This document shows, in pieces, positions 33,203-42,877 of a stretch of 64,000 nt of DNA. How positions within the stretch are numbered: the first letter of the stretch is position 1; every line of letters begins with the position of its first letter. Source of the stretch: Jejuia sp040720935 (GTDB taxonomy: Bacteria; Bacteroidota; Bacteroidia; Flavobacteriales; Flavobacteriaceae); the NCBI RefSeq assembly GCF_040720935.1, contig NZ_JBFDAE010000016.1, forward strand, positions 1-64,000, written 5' to 3'. Below the pieces are notes generated by a model that ran no database searches, had not been told where the DNA came from, and saw only the letters and a list, made by a program, of their open reading frames with translations. Both the position numbers and the translations under genes were made by a program.

Positions 33203-33480
33203 AGTGACACAGGGGAAAAGTAAAATTTTTATAAATGATGACAAATTTCTCTGTGAAACTCTGTGGTTTCCCGCGCAACTCTGTGTAATAATTTAATCGC
33301 GCAAAGCCGCGGAGGCGCAGAGGTTTAAGATAAACAAACATTGCGCGGAGTGACACAGAAGGGAAAGTAAAAAAATAAAAACTAATAATTGATGGACTAT
33401 TTCTCTGTGAAACTCTCGGGTTCTCTGCGCAACTCCGTGAGATAGTGTTGTCCCGCAAACCTGACCCAGAGGGAAACGCC
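33203..33480. repeat. Intergenic repeat block, two degenerate units of about 146 bases
   Basis: GTGACACAG followed by GGGAAAAGTAAAA-like sequence occurs at about 33204 and 33350. TTTCTCTGTGAAACTCT and GCGCAACTC follow in each unit. Between them is CGCGCAAAGCCGCGGAGGCG, close to the motif repeated five times at 39.0-39.7 kb. No ORF of note is present in this 371-base stretch between two genes. Confidence 0.75.
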
Positions 33481-33492
33481 CCAAAACAAAAA

Positions 33493-33516
33493 AATCCCGC
33501 ATAAAGCAGGATTTTT
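33493..33516 (-). terminator. Terminator after glyA
   Basis: AATCCCGC and GCAGGATT pair with one mismatch around ATAAA. Minus-strand reading gives a T run at the end. It lies 23 bases beyond the glyA stop. Confidence 0.65.
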
Positions 33517-33538
33517 AATTTATATATTTAAAATAAGC

Positions 33539-34810
33539 TTACACAAACAAAGGTTTGTTCTTCATCATCGTGTTCACTCTTTCTTTAACTGATGCTAAAA
33601 CTGTTTCGTTTTCGAAATTAGTAACCACCTCATCAATCAATTCTACTATTGTTAGCATCTCGTCTTCTTTTAAACCACGAGTCGTAACCGCAGAAGTACC
33701 TAAACGGATTCCAGAGGTTACAAATGGTGATTTATCATCGAACGGCACCATGTTTTTATTTGCCGTAATATCAGCTTTCACCAAGGCTTGTTCTGCATCT
33801 TTTCCTGAAACGTTTTTGTTTCTTAAATCGATTAGCATCATATGGTTATCAGTTCCGCCAGAAATAATGTTGTATCCTTTTTCCACCAATGCTTCCGCCA
33901 TAGTTGACGCATTTTTCTTTACTTGAAGTTGATACGTTAAAAAATCATCTGTTAACGCTTCTCCAAACGCAATCGCTTTTGCGGCGATAATGTGCTCTAA
34001 TGGGCCTCCTTGATTTCCTGGGAAAACTGCAGAATCCAGTAAAGAAGACATCTTTCTTAAGCTGCCGTTTTTCAATTTAATTCCAAAAGGGTTTTCAAAA
34101 TCTTTTCCCATCATAATCATTCCTCCTCTAGGTCCTCTCAAGGTTTTGTGGGTAGTTGTCGTAACAACGTGACAATGTGGTAAGGGATCATTCAAAATAC
34201 CTTTTGCAATCAATCCCGCAGGATGCGAAATATCGGCCAATAAAATAGCACCAACACTATCGGCAATTATTCTAAAACGCTTAAAATCAATATCCCTAGA
34301 ATATGCAGACGCACCAGCAATTATTAGTTTTGGTTGCTCTTTTGTAGCGATTTCTTGAATCTTATCATAATTTAAAACGCCTGTTTCTTTTTCAACACCA
34401 TAAAATACTGGGTTGTATAGTCTTCCAGAAAAGTTAACTGGCGATCCGTGGGTTAAATGCCCACCATGGGATAAATCGAATCCTAAAATGGTGTCTCCAG
34501 GTTTGATGCAGGCATGATAGACAGCAGTATTGGCTTGACTTCCAGAGTGTGGCTGAACGTTAACATATGCTGCATTAAACAAAGCTTTTGCGCGATCTAT
34601 TGCTATTTGCTCAACTTCATCTACAACTTCGCACCCACCGTAATAACGCTTTCCAGGATAACCTTCAGCATATTTATTGGTTAATACAGATCCTGCAGCT
34701 TCCATCACTTGGTTACTTACAAAATTCTCTGATGCAATAAGTTCTATACCATGTAATTGGCGCTCTTTTTCAGCTTCAATAAGTTCAAAAATTTGTTCGT
34801 CGCGTTGCAT
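33539..34810 (-). CDS. glyA: Serine hydroxymethyltransferase
   Basis: PLP enzyme that converts serine and tetrahydrofolate to glycine and methylenetetrahydrofolate. Seen: the start LIEAEKERQLHGIELIASEN, TNKYAEGYPGKRYYGGCE, NVQPHSGSQANTAVY, the PLP lysine in TTTTHKTLRGPRGG (Lys222), GNQGGPLEH, and a final GIRLGTSAVTTRG. Length 423 residues is normal. It is transcribed alone, divergent from the fumarylacetoacetase gene, and followed by a hairpin. A TATTTTTG element lies 29 bases before its start on the minus strand. Confidence 0.97.
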   Translation of the reverse strand: MQRDEQIFELIEAEKERQLHGIELIASENFVSNQVMEAAGSVLTNKYAEGYPGKRYYGGCEVVDEVEQIAIDRAKALFNAAYVNVQPHSGSQANTAVYHACIKPGDTILGFDLSHGGHLTHGSPVNFSGRLYNPVFYGVEKETGVLNYDKIQEIATKEQPKLIIAGASAYSRDIDFKRFRIIADSVGAILLADISHPAGLIAKGILNDPLPHCHVVTTTTHKTLRGPRGGMIMMGKDFENPFGIKLKNGSLRKMSSLLDSAVFPGNQGGPLEHIIAAKAIAFGEALTDDFLTYQLQVKKNASTMAEALVEKGYNIISGGTDNHMMLIDLRNKNVSGKDAEQALVKADITANKNMVPFDDKSPFVTSGIRLGTSAVTTRGLKEDEMLTIVELIDEVVTNFENETVLASVKERVNTMMKNKPLFV

Positions 34811-34838
34811 AAATTATAATTGTCGTTAAATAATTGCG

Positions 34839-34846
34839 CAAAAATA
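34839..34846 (-). promoter_or_regulatory. Putative -7 element of glyA
   Basis: On the minus strand TATTTTTG matches TAnnTTTG, 29 bases before the ATG, with a TTG about 23 bases further upstream. Confidence 0.5.
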
Positions 34847-34970
34847 ACAAATAGATTAGTTAAAACATCACAATAGATATATTTACTAATGAAGTTATAC
34901 ACCGATTTATTAACCTCATAACGAAACTTACTTTTTACTGTTTTTTTTCTATTTAAATGAAAAAAATGTG

Positions 34971-34978
34971 TAGGTTTG
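34971..34978 (+). promoter_or_regulatory. Putative -7 element of the fumarylacetoacetase gene
   Basis: TAGGTTTG matches the Bacteroidota -7 consensus, 24 bases before the ATG. No convincing -33 TTG is visible. Confidence 0.45.
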
Positions 34979-35001
34979 AGTAACACTAAAAATCAAAAAA
35001 T

Positions 35002-36285
35002 ATGCCCTTATCAGCAAATAACCCAGATAGAACGTCGTGGTTACACGTCAATAAAAATTCAGATTTCCCAATTCAGAATATACCTTTTGGTGTGTTTTTA
35101 ACCCGCGATGACATCATTACCATCGGTACTCGCATTGGCGATACTGCCATAGACTTGGGTGCTTTACACCAATTGGGTTATTTTGAGGGTATCGCGTTAA
35201 CAGATGATATTTTTCTTCAAGATACATTAAACGATTTTATAGCTGACGGTAGAAAAACATGGCGCGCTGTAAGAAACAGAATTGCAGAAATTTTTGATGC
35301 TGAAAACACCACTTTAAAAAACAATAAAAAGGATAAGGAAACGGTATTGTTCCGTTTAGACGAAATAGAAATGCAATTACCTGTCCACATTGGCGATTAT
35401 ACCGATTTCTACTCCAGCATAGAACACGCCACAAATGTTGGCACTATGTTTAGAGACCCAGAAAATGCGCTATTACCAAACTGGTTGCATATTCCCGTGG
35501 GCTATCATGGTAGAAGTTCTTCTATTATCCCCTCTGGAATCCCTATAAACAGACCACAAGGACAAACACTTCCGGGCGATGCCAAAACACCTGTTTTTGG
35601 CCCAAGTAAACTGGTGGATTTCGAACTAGAAATGGCATTTATCACTACTGATGCAAACGATTTAGGCGAACCAATCCCAATAGAAGAAGCCGAAGAATAT
35701 ATTTTCGGACTCGTTTTATTAAACGATTGGAGTGCGCGCGACATTCAAAAATGGGAGTATGTGCCATTAGGGCCTTTTTTAGCTAAAAGCTTCGCATCGT
35801 CCATTTCCCCATGGATTATCACACTAGATGCTTTGGAGCCTTATCGTGTTCAAGGGCCAAAACCGTTAAAAAAGCAACTCCCTTACTTACACTATAAAGG
35901 GAAAAAAAGTTACGACATCAATTTAGAAGTTTCCATTCAGCCAAAAGGCGCTAAGGAAACGGTGGTAAGTAAATCCAATTTCAAATATATGTACTGGAAT
36001 ATGGTGCAACAATTGGCGCATCATACCATAAATGGGTGCCCTATAAATTCGGGCGATATGATGGGAAGCGGCACAATTTCAGGTCCAACAGAAGATAGTT
36101 ACGGCTCTATGCTAGAATTGACATGGAAAGGCGAAAAACCATTAAAAATGAATGATGGTACCGAACGTAAATTCATCAACGATAACGACACGGTAATTAT
36201 GCGAGGCTATTGCGAAAAAGACGGTACACGGATCGGTTTTGGAGAAGTATCCACAAAGTTGTTGCCAATCTATACGAAGAAATAG
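35002..36285 (+). CDS. fahA: Fumarylacetoacetase
   Basis: Last enzyme of tyrosine degradation, splitting fumarylacetoacetate into fumarate and acetoacetate. Seen: NIPFGVFLTRDD near the start, the catalytic and metal region with DYTDFYSSIEHATNVG, WLHIPVGYHGRSSSI, VDFELEMAFI, GLVLLNDWSARDIQKWEY, FASSISPWI, and late GDMMGSGTISGP. Length 427 residues is standard. It is a single-gene transcript with its own hairpin terminator; other tyrosine-degradation genes are not in this window. Confidence 0.96.
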   Translation: MPLSANNPDRTSWLHVNKNSDFPIQNIPFGVFLTRDDIITIGTRIGDTAIDLGALHQLGYFEGIALTDDIFLQDTLNDFIADGRKTWRAVRNRIAEIFDAENTTLKNNKKDKETVLFRLDEIEMQLPVHIGDYTDFYSSIEHATNVGTMFRDPENALLPNWLHIPVGYHGRSSSIIPSGIPINRPQGQTLPGDAKTPVFGPSKLVDFELEMAFITTDANDLGEPIPIEEAEEYIFGLVLLNDWSARDIQKWEYVPLGPFLAKSFASSISPWIITLDALEPYRVQGPKPLKKQLPYLHYKGKKSYDINLEVSIQPKGAKETVVSKSNFKYMYWNMVQQLAHHTINGCPINSGDMMGSGTISGPTEDSYGSMLELTWKGEKPLKMNDGTERKFINDNDTVIMRGYCEKDGTRIGFGEVSTKLLPIYTKK

Positions 36286-36316
36286 TAGTTTACCACTTAC
36301 AAATTAGAGATAAAAG

Positions 36317-36343
36317 AATCCTGCGAAATGCGGGATTTTTTTG
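36317..36343 (+). terminator. Terminator after the fumarylacetoacetase gene
   Basis: AATCCTGC and GCGGGATT form an 8-bp stem (one G-T pair) around GAAAT, followed by seven T residues. It lies 31 bases beyond the stop. The rest of the gap up to 36535 shows no gene. Confidence 0.85.
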
Positions 36344-36535
36344 TTTGTTTATCCTGAATATGGTTGAAGAATTACAATCATCTAAAATCAACATAAAAAA
36401 TCTTAAAAGTAATCAAAAACTTACTTTTATAGCAAACAAAATACATTTCATCTGATTTATTAGTCGTTATAACATGTATTTGCTATTTTGGCACAGCTAT
36501 TGGAAAGTATAACCAATAACCAAAAAAGTTAACCC

Positions 36536-37714
36536 ATGAAAAAAGCATTACTTTTTACAATACTAGTTTCATTCTTAGTGTCCTGTAACACAAGAAAGCA
36601 AGTTGAAACCGCGGTCAATTCTGGAAATTACGACCAAGCAATTACTACTGCGCTTCAAAAACTAAGAAAAAATAAAGACAAAAAGCGTAATTACGATTAC
36701 ATTATTATGCTTCAAGATGCCTATTATAAAGTTGTAGCACGCGATTTAGAAAACATTGCGCATCTTAAAAAAGACAACAATCCTGAAACGTTCAGAAATA
36801 TCTATGAAAGTTATTTAGATTTAGATGCAAGACAAAATGCTATAAAACCTATTTTACCATTATACGTAAATGGAAAAAACATTCCGTTTGAGTTTAACAA
36901 TTATAGTAACGATATTATAGCTTCTAAAACACAACTTGCAGATTATACTTATGAAAAAGGATTAGACCTTTTAGAGTCTGATGATAAGCGATTGATCAGG
37001 GAAGCGTATAGTGAATTATCGTATTTAGAACGTATCAGTCCAAATTACGAAAACACAAGAGACCTTTTAGCAGAAGCGCACCAACGAGGAAAGGACCATA
37101 TCTTGGTTTCAATTCATAACGATACGCAACAAGTTATTCCGCAACGTTTAGAAGCCGAGTTATTAAACTTTGACACCTATGGTTTAAATAAATTTTGGAG
37201 TGAATATCATGCGAATAAAATGCCAAATCTTAAATATGATTATGCACTCCACCTTAATTTAAAGCACATTGATGTGTCTCCAGAACGAATCAACCAACGT
37301 GAATTTTTAAGAGAAAGAGAAGTTGCCGATGGTTGGAAATACGAAAAAGACCGCAAAGGAAATGTTGTAAAAGACAGTTTAGGAAACGATATTAAATATG
37401 AAAAAATCATCAAAGTAAGAGGTCGTTTATATGAAACCATACAAACAAAAACGGCACAAGTAATTGCTGATGTGGTATATATAGATACTGAAAGCAATCA
37501 AGCCATAGACACCTTTACCATAGATAGTGGTTTTACATTCGAGCATATTTTTGCAAGATATAAAGGCGATAAACGTGCATTAATTAAAGAAGACAGACAA
37601 TTGTTGAATAACAGACGTCTCCCCTTCCCAAGTAACGAACAAATGGTGTTTGATACTGGAGAAGACTTGAAATTGCAGTTGAAGGATATTATTGGGTCTT
37701 ATGCTGTGAGATAA
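36536..37714 (+). CDS. Uncharacterised lipoprotein with TPR-like N-terminus
   Basis: Not recognised by name. Seen: signal peptide and lipobox (VSFLVSC, Cys17), then a helical repeat region with AVNSGNYDQAITTALQKLRK that resembles a tetratricopeptide repeat (about 20-190). A beta-rich C-terminal half follows (about 195-392) with YALHLNLKHIDVSPERIN and DTFTIDSGFTFEHIFARYKG. Length 392 residues. It is transcribed alone and ends at a strong hairpin. A role in the envelope is inferred from the lipid anchor; nothing more can be said. Confidence 0.75.
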   Translation: MKKALLFTILVSFLVSCNTRKQVETAVNSGNYDQAITTALQKLRKNKDKKRNYDYIIMLQDAYYKVVARDLENIAHLKKDNNPETFRNIYESYLDLDARQNAIKPILPLYVNGKNIPFEFNNYSNDIIASKTQLADYTYEKGLDLLESDDKRLIREAYSELSYLERISPNYENTRDLLAEAHQRGKDHILVSIHNDTQQVIPQRLEAELLNFDTYGLNKFWSEYHANKMPNLKYDYALHLNLKHIDVSPERINQREFLREREVADGWKYEKDRKGNVVKDSLGNDIKYEKIIKVRGRLYETIQTKTAQVIADVVYIDTESNQAIDTFTIDSGFTFEHIFARYKGDKRALIKEDRQLLNNRRLPFPSNEQMVFDTGEDLKLQLKDIIGSYAVR

Positions 37715-37725
37715 AAAACAAAAAA

Positions 37726-37751
37726 CTCCCAAGAATTTCTTGGGGTTTTTT
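37726..37751 (+). terminator. Terminator after the TPR-like lipoprotein gene
   Basis: CCCAAGA and TCTTGGG form a 7-bp stem around ATT, followed by GTTTTTT. It starts 14 bases after the stop codon. Confidence 0.88.
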
Positions 37752-37877
37752 CGTTCGATTATTTTGCGATAGCCTTAACCTTTTTGTGCTAAGACTGAAT
37801 TTTAAAGTTTACCCAGAAATTAGATTTAAACACAAACTATAATGAAATACTGAAACAAGTTCAGTACGGGAAAAAAT

Positions 37878-38939
37878 CTAAGAATATATTTTATTTATCA
37901 GGTAAAAATCGGCAATAACAAGCGCAGCCATTGCCTCTACAATAGGTACTGCGCGAGGTACGACACAAGGATCGTGACGCCCTTTGCCCTGCATTTCTAC
38001 GGTATTGCCTTGTTTATCTATGGTTTCGTATTTCTGGATAAGCGTTGCTACGGGTTTGAATGCGACGTTAAAATAAATGTCCATCCCGTTGCTTATTCCG
38101 CCTTGAATACCGCCAGAGTAATTGGTTTTTGTGGTGCCATCACTATTAAAAGCATCGTTATGATCGCTGCCGTACATGGTGCTGCCGTGGAATCCGCTGC
38201 CATATTCAAAACCTTTGACGGCGTTTATAGATAGCATGGCCTTACCTAATTCGGCATGTAATTTATCGAACACGGGCTCGCCTAAACCAACGGGAACATT
38301 CTTGATAACACAACTTACAATACCACCAACAGTATCGCCTTTTCCGCGGACCTCTTTAATGTAAGTTTCCATTTTTGCCGCCATGTTTTGATCTGGACAA
38401 CGTACTATGTTTGACTCAATTTCAGTAAGGTCTAATTCGTTGTATGGTTTATCGAGTTTCATGGTGCCAACACCAGAAACATAGGCATAAATGGCCACGT
38501 CTTTGAGCATTTGTTTTGCTACGGCACCTGCTACCACACGACATGCCGTTTCGCGGGCAGAACTACGTCCGCCACCACGGTAATCCCTTATGCCGTATTT
38601 TTTATCGTAGGTATAATCGGCATGGCTTGGGCGGTAACTGTCCTTTATATGGGAATAATCGTGAGATTTCTGGTTGGTGTTTTCTATAACGAAACCTATG
38701 GAAGTCCCTGTGGTTACACCTTCAAAAATACCTGAATAAAACTTTACGGTATCTGGTTCTTTACGTTGGGTAACAATGGCAGATTGCCCTGGTTTTCTTC
38801 GGTTTAATTCGTTTTGGATCTCGTCTAAATCTAGTTCAATCCCTGGAGGACAACCGTCGATTACGCCACCTAAAGCAGGCCCGTGAGATTCGCCGTAAGT
38901 TGTTAGATTAAATAGTTTTCCGAAGGAATTTCCAGCCAT
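37878..38939 (-). CDS. aroC: Chorismate synthase
   Basis: Converts EPSP to chorismate with reduced FMN, the last step of the shikimate pathway. Seen: the start GKLFNLTTYGESHGPALGGV with the catalytic histidine, GCPPGIELD, RRKPGQSAIVTQRKEPD, DYRGGGRSSARETACRVV, GSDHNDAF, GIQGGISNGMDI and the end GRHDPCVVPRAVPIVEAM. Length 353 residues is normal. It is transcribed alone, with the repeat block at 39.0-39.8 kb upstream of it. The partner aroE is at 53597-54340. Confidence 0.97.
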   Translation of the reverse strand: MAGNSFGKLFNLTTYGESHGPALGGVIDGCPPGIELDLDEIQNELNRRKPGQSAIVTQRKEPDTVKFYSGIFEGVTTGTSIGFVIENTNQKSHDYSHIKDSYRPSHADYTYDKKYGIRDYRGGGRSSARETACRVVAGAVAKQMLKDVAIYAYVSGVGTMKLDKPYNELDLTEIESNIVRCPDQNMAAKMETYIKEVRGKGDTVGGIVSCVIKNVPVGLGEPVFDKLHAELGKAMLSINAVKGFEYGSGFHGSTMYGSDHNDAFNSDGTTKTNYSGGIQGGISNGMDIYFNVAFKPVATLIQKYETIDKQGNTVEMQGKGRHDPCVVPRAVPIVEAMAALVIADFYLINKIYS

Positions 38940-39022
38940 GTTTTTAATTTTTTGCTAAAATAAACTATCGGCTTGAATTACGCTAATTTTGGATGAATTC
39001 TAAAGAGATCTCTAAAATTTTT

Positions 39023-39815
39023 CTCGCAAAGTCGCGAAGGCGCAAAGAGTTTTTGAGGTTAAATGTAACCTTAGAATATTCAGGACATTTAAGAAAAACT
39101 TAAAATAGTTGGAATTGTTTAAGTTTTAGTTCAAACTGCGACTGCGACTGCGACTGCGACTGTTTACTGTTTACTGCGACTGCCCACTGAATGCTGAAAA
39201 ATTTTCTCGCAAAGTCGCGAAGGCGCAAAGAGATCTTGAGGTTAAACGTTACAGCAGAAAAAGAAGTGGATTTAGTTAGCTTGTAAATATGTAAACAACT
39301 GACTGAAACTGTTTACTGTTTACTGCGACTGCCCACTGAATACTGAAAAATTTTCTCGCAAAGTCGCGAAGGCGCAAAGAGATCTTGAGGTTAAATGTTA
39401 CGGCAGAAAAAGAAGTGGATTTAGTTAGCTTGTAAATATGTAAATAACTGACTGAAACTGTTTACTGTTTACTGCGACTGCCCACTGAATGCTGAAAAAA
39501 AAATTCTCGCAAAGTCGCGAAGGCGCAAAGAGTTTTTGAGGTTAAATGTTACGGCAGAAAAAGAAGTGGATTTAGTTAGCTTGTAAATATGTAAATAACT
39601 GACTGAAACTGCTTAATGTTTACTGCGACTGCCTACTGCCTACTTTTTACTGTTTACTGCGACTGCCTACTGAATACTGAAAACTTTTCTCGCAAAGTCG
39701 CGAAGGCGCAAAGAGATCTTGAGGTTAAATGTTACGGCAGAAAAAGAAGTGGATTTAGTAAGCTTGTAAATATGTAAATAACTGACTGAAACTGCTTAAT
39801 GTTTACTGCGACTGC
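39023..39815. repeat. Degenerate tandem repeat block, five copies of 149-183 bases
   Basis: The marker CTCGCAAAGTCGCGAAGGCG starts at 39023, 39206, 39355, 39506 and 39689, giving periods of 183, 149, 151 and 183 bases. Each unit continues with GTTAAATGTTACGGCAGAAA and ACTGACTGAAACTG, then ends with a variable run of TTTACTGCGACTGCC and TACTGCGACTG strings. The block fills the whole 876-base gap between aroC and the next gene, and its last unit supplies the stop codon of that gene. No coding potential is seen. Confidence 0.9.
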
Positions 39816-42746
39816 CTACTGAACAAGCGCTTCCCTCAAAATAGTCACAGGATGCTTCGCTTCCCTATCCGTTCCGTCTTTTATTTGATGTCTGCAACTC
39901 GTTCCGTTTGCTGCAATAACTGTTTCCAATGAAGCTTTTCGAACTGCTGGAAACAAGGTTTGCTCGCCTATTTGCATGCTGATTTCGTAATGCTCCTTTT
40001 CGTAACCAAAGCTCCCTGCCATACCACAACAGCCACTTGGAATAATGGTCACTTTATAATTCTTAGGCAAATTTAAAACTGAAAAACTTGAAAGTTGATT
40101 TTGCATTGCTTTTTGATGGCAATGGCCGTGGAATTTGATTTCTTTCGATTCTAAAGTGAATTGCTCTGGTTTTATGTTGCCTATTGCTATTTCATTTTGA
40201 ATAAATTCTTCAATTAAATAAGTGTGTTCAGATATTGCTTCCGCAGCAGTTTTATCGTCCGCTAATTTTAAATACTCGTCTTTAAACGTTAAAATTGCTG
40301 AAGGTTCAATTCCTATTAATGGCGTTGCTTCTGAAATCTTATTTTTGAATATTGAAACATTTTTATTCGCTAATTCTTTTGCTTGTTCTAGCAATCCTTT
40401 TGATAAAAATGTGCGACCTGATTCTGAGTTTTCTATAATTTCAACAGAATAATTTAAACTTTTCAAAAGTTCTAAAGAATCAATTCCAATAGGAGTATCT
40501 AAATAATTTGTAAACTCATCATTAAATAAATAAACGGTTTTAATATAATTTCCTCTATTTCTAATTAATTTGAAATTCTGATAATACTCATTTAAATTTT
40601 TATTTGAAATCAAAGGCAAGCTTCTTTCTTTCGCAATTCCAAGTGATTTTTTTAAAATTGAAGTCGTTAATCCGTTCGAAAACATGAAATTGGCCAACCT
40701 CGAAAATTTACTTCCAATAATGTTTAATTTATTGTTATAAGCAAATAATTTAGTACGCAAAGAAAAGCCATTTTCTTTTTGATATTGGTATTGAAATTCA
40801 GCTTTTAAACTCGCCACATCTACACTACTCGGGCATTCGCTTGAACATGCTTTACAGCTCAAACATAAATCGAACACTTCTTTTAATTCTTTATGATTGA
40901 ATTTATTTGATTTATCAGAATTGGTCAAAAACTCACGTAAGGCATTGGCTCTTGCTCGAGTTGTATCTTTTTCGTTTCTAGTAGCGCGATAACTTGGACA
41001 CATGGTACCTCCGAATTCTGGTAATTTTCTACAATCACCAGAACCGTTGCACTTTTCTGTTTCCCGTAAAATACCCTGTGATTTTGAAAAATCCAATAGG
41101 GTTTCAATTTGTGGTTCTACCCTATCTTCTTTATAGCGCAACGATTTATCCATAGGTAAAGCATCCACGATCTTACCAGGATTAAAAATATTATCAGCAT
41201 CAAAAGCGTGTTTTATGCGTCTTAATAATTGATAATTCTTATCGCCAATCATTAATGGAATAAATTCGGCGCGTACAATGCCGTCGCCATGTTCTCCACT
41301 AAAAGAGCCATTGTATTTCTTTACTAAGTGTGCTACATCGGTCGTTATTTTTCTAAATAACACGACGTCCTCTTTCTGTTTTAAATCCAAAATAGGCCGT
41401 AAATGAATTTCCCCTGCCCCTGCATGGGCATAATAGACCGCATTTTGATTGTATGCAGCCATTAATTTTGTAAACTCTGAAATATAACTTGCCAAATCAT
41501 CCAGCACCACAGCGGTATCTTCAATACAAGCAACTGCTTTTTTATCGCCTATCATATTTCCTAATAAGCCTAAACCCGCACTTCTTAAATTGTTTGCTTT
41601 ATCAATATCGTTCCCGACAAGAACTGGTGTTGCATAACTTAAATTTGATTTCTGTAAGGTCCTAATTAGCGCATCTGTTTGTGCTTTGGCATCTTCAAGT
41701 GTTTTAGATTTTACTTCACACATTAAAATAGCCATAGGATCTTTAACTAAAAAACGCCTGTTTTCTTGCTGTGTCTTATTGCGTTTTGTACAATCTAAAA
41801 TGGTTTTATCCATCATTTCACAGGTGTACAACTTATGTTTCATAACTGGAACTACTGCTTTTAAACAGTTTTCTATACTGTCAAAATGTGCAGCTACCAT
41901 CATACTATATTCTGGTGCTATTGCGTCTAACTTCAGCGTGATTTCCGTGGTAAATGCCAATGTGCCTTCACTACCAGATAACAATTTACACATGTTGAAT
42001 TTTTCAGAACTATCTGAAAAAATGTCAGATTTAATCAATTCGTCAATAGCATAGCCCGTATTTCTTCTATGAATTTCTGGTTTAGGAAAATTATCTTTTA
42101 TTTCATTTTGAACTGACTCAGGCTTTAATTCCTCGTACAAAGTTTTATAAATTCTACCTTCTAGAGCACTTTCCTTTGTTTTTTGAATGAAGGTTTCGGA
42201 AGACATACTTCCAAAAGTAGCTTCACTCCCATCACTTAAAATCGTTCTTAACCCTAAAACCTTATCTCGCGTAACACCATATCGAATTGAAGTTGTTCCT
42301 GAAGAGTTATTACCAACCATCCCACCAATCATACAGCGGTTTGAAGTAGAAGTATTAGGTCCAAAAAACAAACCGTAAGGCTTCAAATAGTTATTTAACT
42401 CGTCCCGGACCACTCCAGGTTGCACTGTTACCGTTTTCTCGTTTTGATTAAAATTTAAAATTTTTGTAAAATATTTTGAAACATCAACAACAATACCTTC
42501 TCCAACACATTGTCCTGCCAAAGAAGTTCCAGCAGTTCTTGGAATTAATGACGTTTTATGTGCCTTAGCATATCTTATAAGTTCCTTTAAATCTTGACTA
42601 TTTTTTGGGTATGCAACAGCCAATGGTAGAATTCTATATACAGAAGCATCTGTGGCATATAATGATTTCATTAAATCATCATAAAACAATTCTCCTGACA
42701 ACTCTGACTTTAAGACACTTAGATACTTATTTGTTTGCATTGACAT
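39816..42746 (-). CDS. FAD-binding and Fe-S-binding dehydrogenase, YdiJ-like
   Basis: Large flavoprotein that oxidises a 2-hydroxy acid; its best-known relatives (YdiJ) act on D-2-hydroxyglutarate. Seen: an FAD-binding PCMH domain (about 35-250; PRTAGTSLAGQCVGEG, NNSSGTTSIRYGV), and the FAD-oxidase C-terminal domain (HAGAGEIHLRPILDL, GEHGDGIVRAEF, FNPGKIVDALPMD). Two 4Fe-4S motifs follow (CNGSGDCRKLP with CPSYRAT, and CLSCKACSSECPSS). The C-terminal cysteine-rich part has HCHQKAM and GCCGMAGSFGYEKEHYE. Length about 976 residues. ATG at 42746 or 42740 are both possible starts; an upstream TTG is less likely. It stands alone and its stop codon lies in the repeat block. Confidence 0.92.
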   Translation of the reverse strand: MSMQTNKYLSVLKSELSGELFYDDLMKSLYATDASVYRILPLAVAYPKNSQDLKELIRYAKAHKTSLIPRTAGTSLAGQCVGEGIVVDVSKYFTKILNFNQNEKTVTVQPGVVRDELNNYLKPYGLFFGPNTSTSNRCMIGGMVGNNSSGTTSIRYGVTRDKVLGLRTILSDGSEATFGSMSSETFIQKTKESALEGRIYKTLYEELKPESVQNEIKDNFPKPEIHRRNTGYAIDELIKSDIFSDSSEKFNMCKLLSGSEGTLAFTTEITLKLDAIAPEYSMMVAAHFDSIENCLKAVVPVMKHKLYTCEMMDKTILDCTKRNKTQQENRRFLVKDPMAILMCEVKSKTLEDAKAQTDALIRTLQKSNLSYATPVLVGNDIDKANNLRSAGLGLLGNMIGDKKAVACIEDTAVVLDDLASYISEFTKLMAAYNQNAVYYAHAGAGEIHLRPILDLKQKEDVVLFRKITTDVAHLVKKYNGSFSGEHGDGIVRAEFIPLMIGDKNYQLLRRIKHAFDADNIFNPGKIVDALPMDKSLRYKEDRVEPQIETLLDFSKSQGILRETEKCNGSGDCRKLPEFGGTMCPSYRATRNEKDTTRARANALREFLTNSDKSNKFNHKELKEVFDLCLSCKACSSECPSSVDVASLKAEFQYQYQKENGFSLRTKLFAYNNKLNIIGSKFSRLANFMFSNGLTTSILKKSLGIAKERSLPLISNKNLNEYYQNFKLIRNRGNYIKTVYLFNDEFTNYLDTPIGIDSLELLKSLNYSVEIIENSESGRTFLSKGLLEQAKELANKNVSIFKNKISEATPLIGIEPSAILTFKDEYLKLADDKTAAEAISEHTYLIEEFIQNEIAIGNIKPEQFTLESKEIKFHGHCHQKAMQNQLSSFSVLNLPKNYKVTIIPSGCCGMAGSFGYEKEHYEISMQIGEQTLFPAVRKASLETVIAANGTSCRHQIKDGTDREAKHPVTILREALVQ

Positions 42747-42877
42747 CAAATTCAATTAAAGGCTAAATATAAATACATTTTTGGCGTTATTTTTGCAAAG
42801 TTATTCAGAATAATAAACATGGTCTTTTTAAACAAATAGACCGTATATATGAATTGAAACTAAAAATTTAAAAACTT

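Noticed and set aside
34744..34986. 80-residue minus-strand ORF upstream of glyA
   Set aside because: It overlaps the glyA start and both putative promoters and has A/T-rich low-complexity composition.
36210..36455. 81-residue ORF after the fumarylacetoacetase gene
   Set aside because: It overlaps the end of that gene and reads through its terminator hairpin; no family signature.
39023..39815. Regularly spaced repeats that could suggest a CRISPR array
   Set aside because: Unit length is 149-183 bases, the material between the markers is itself repeated and not unique, and no cas gene is near.
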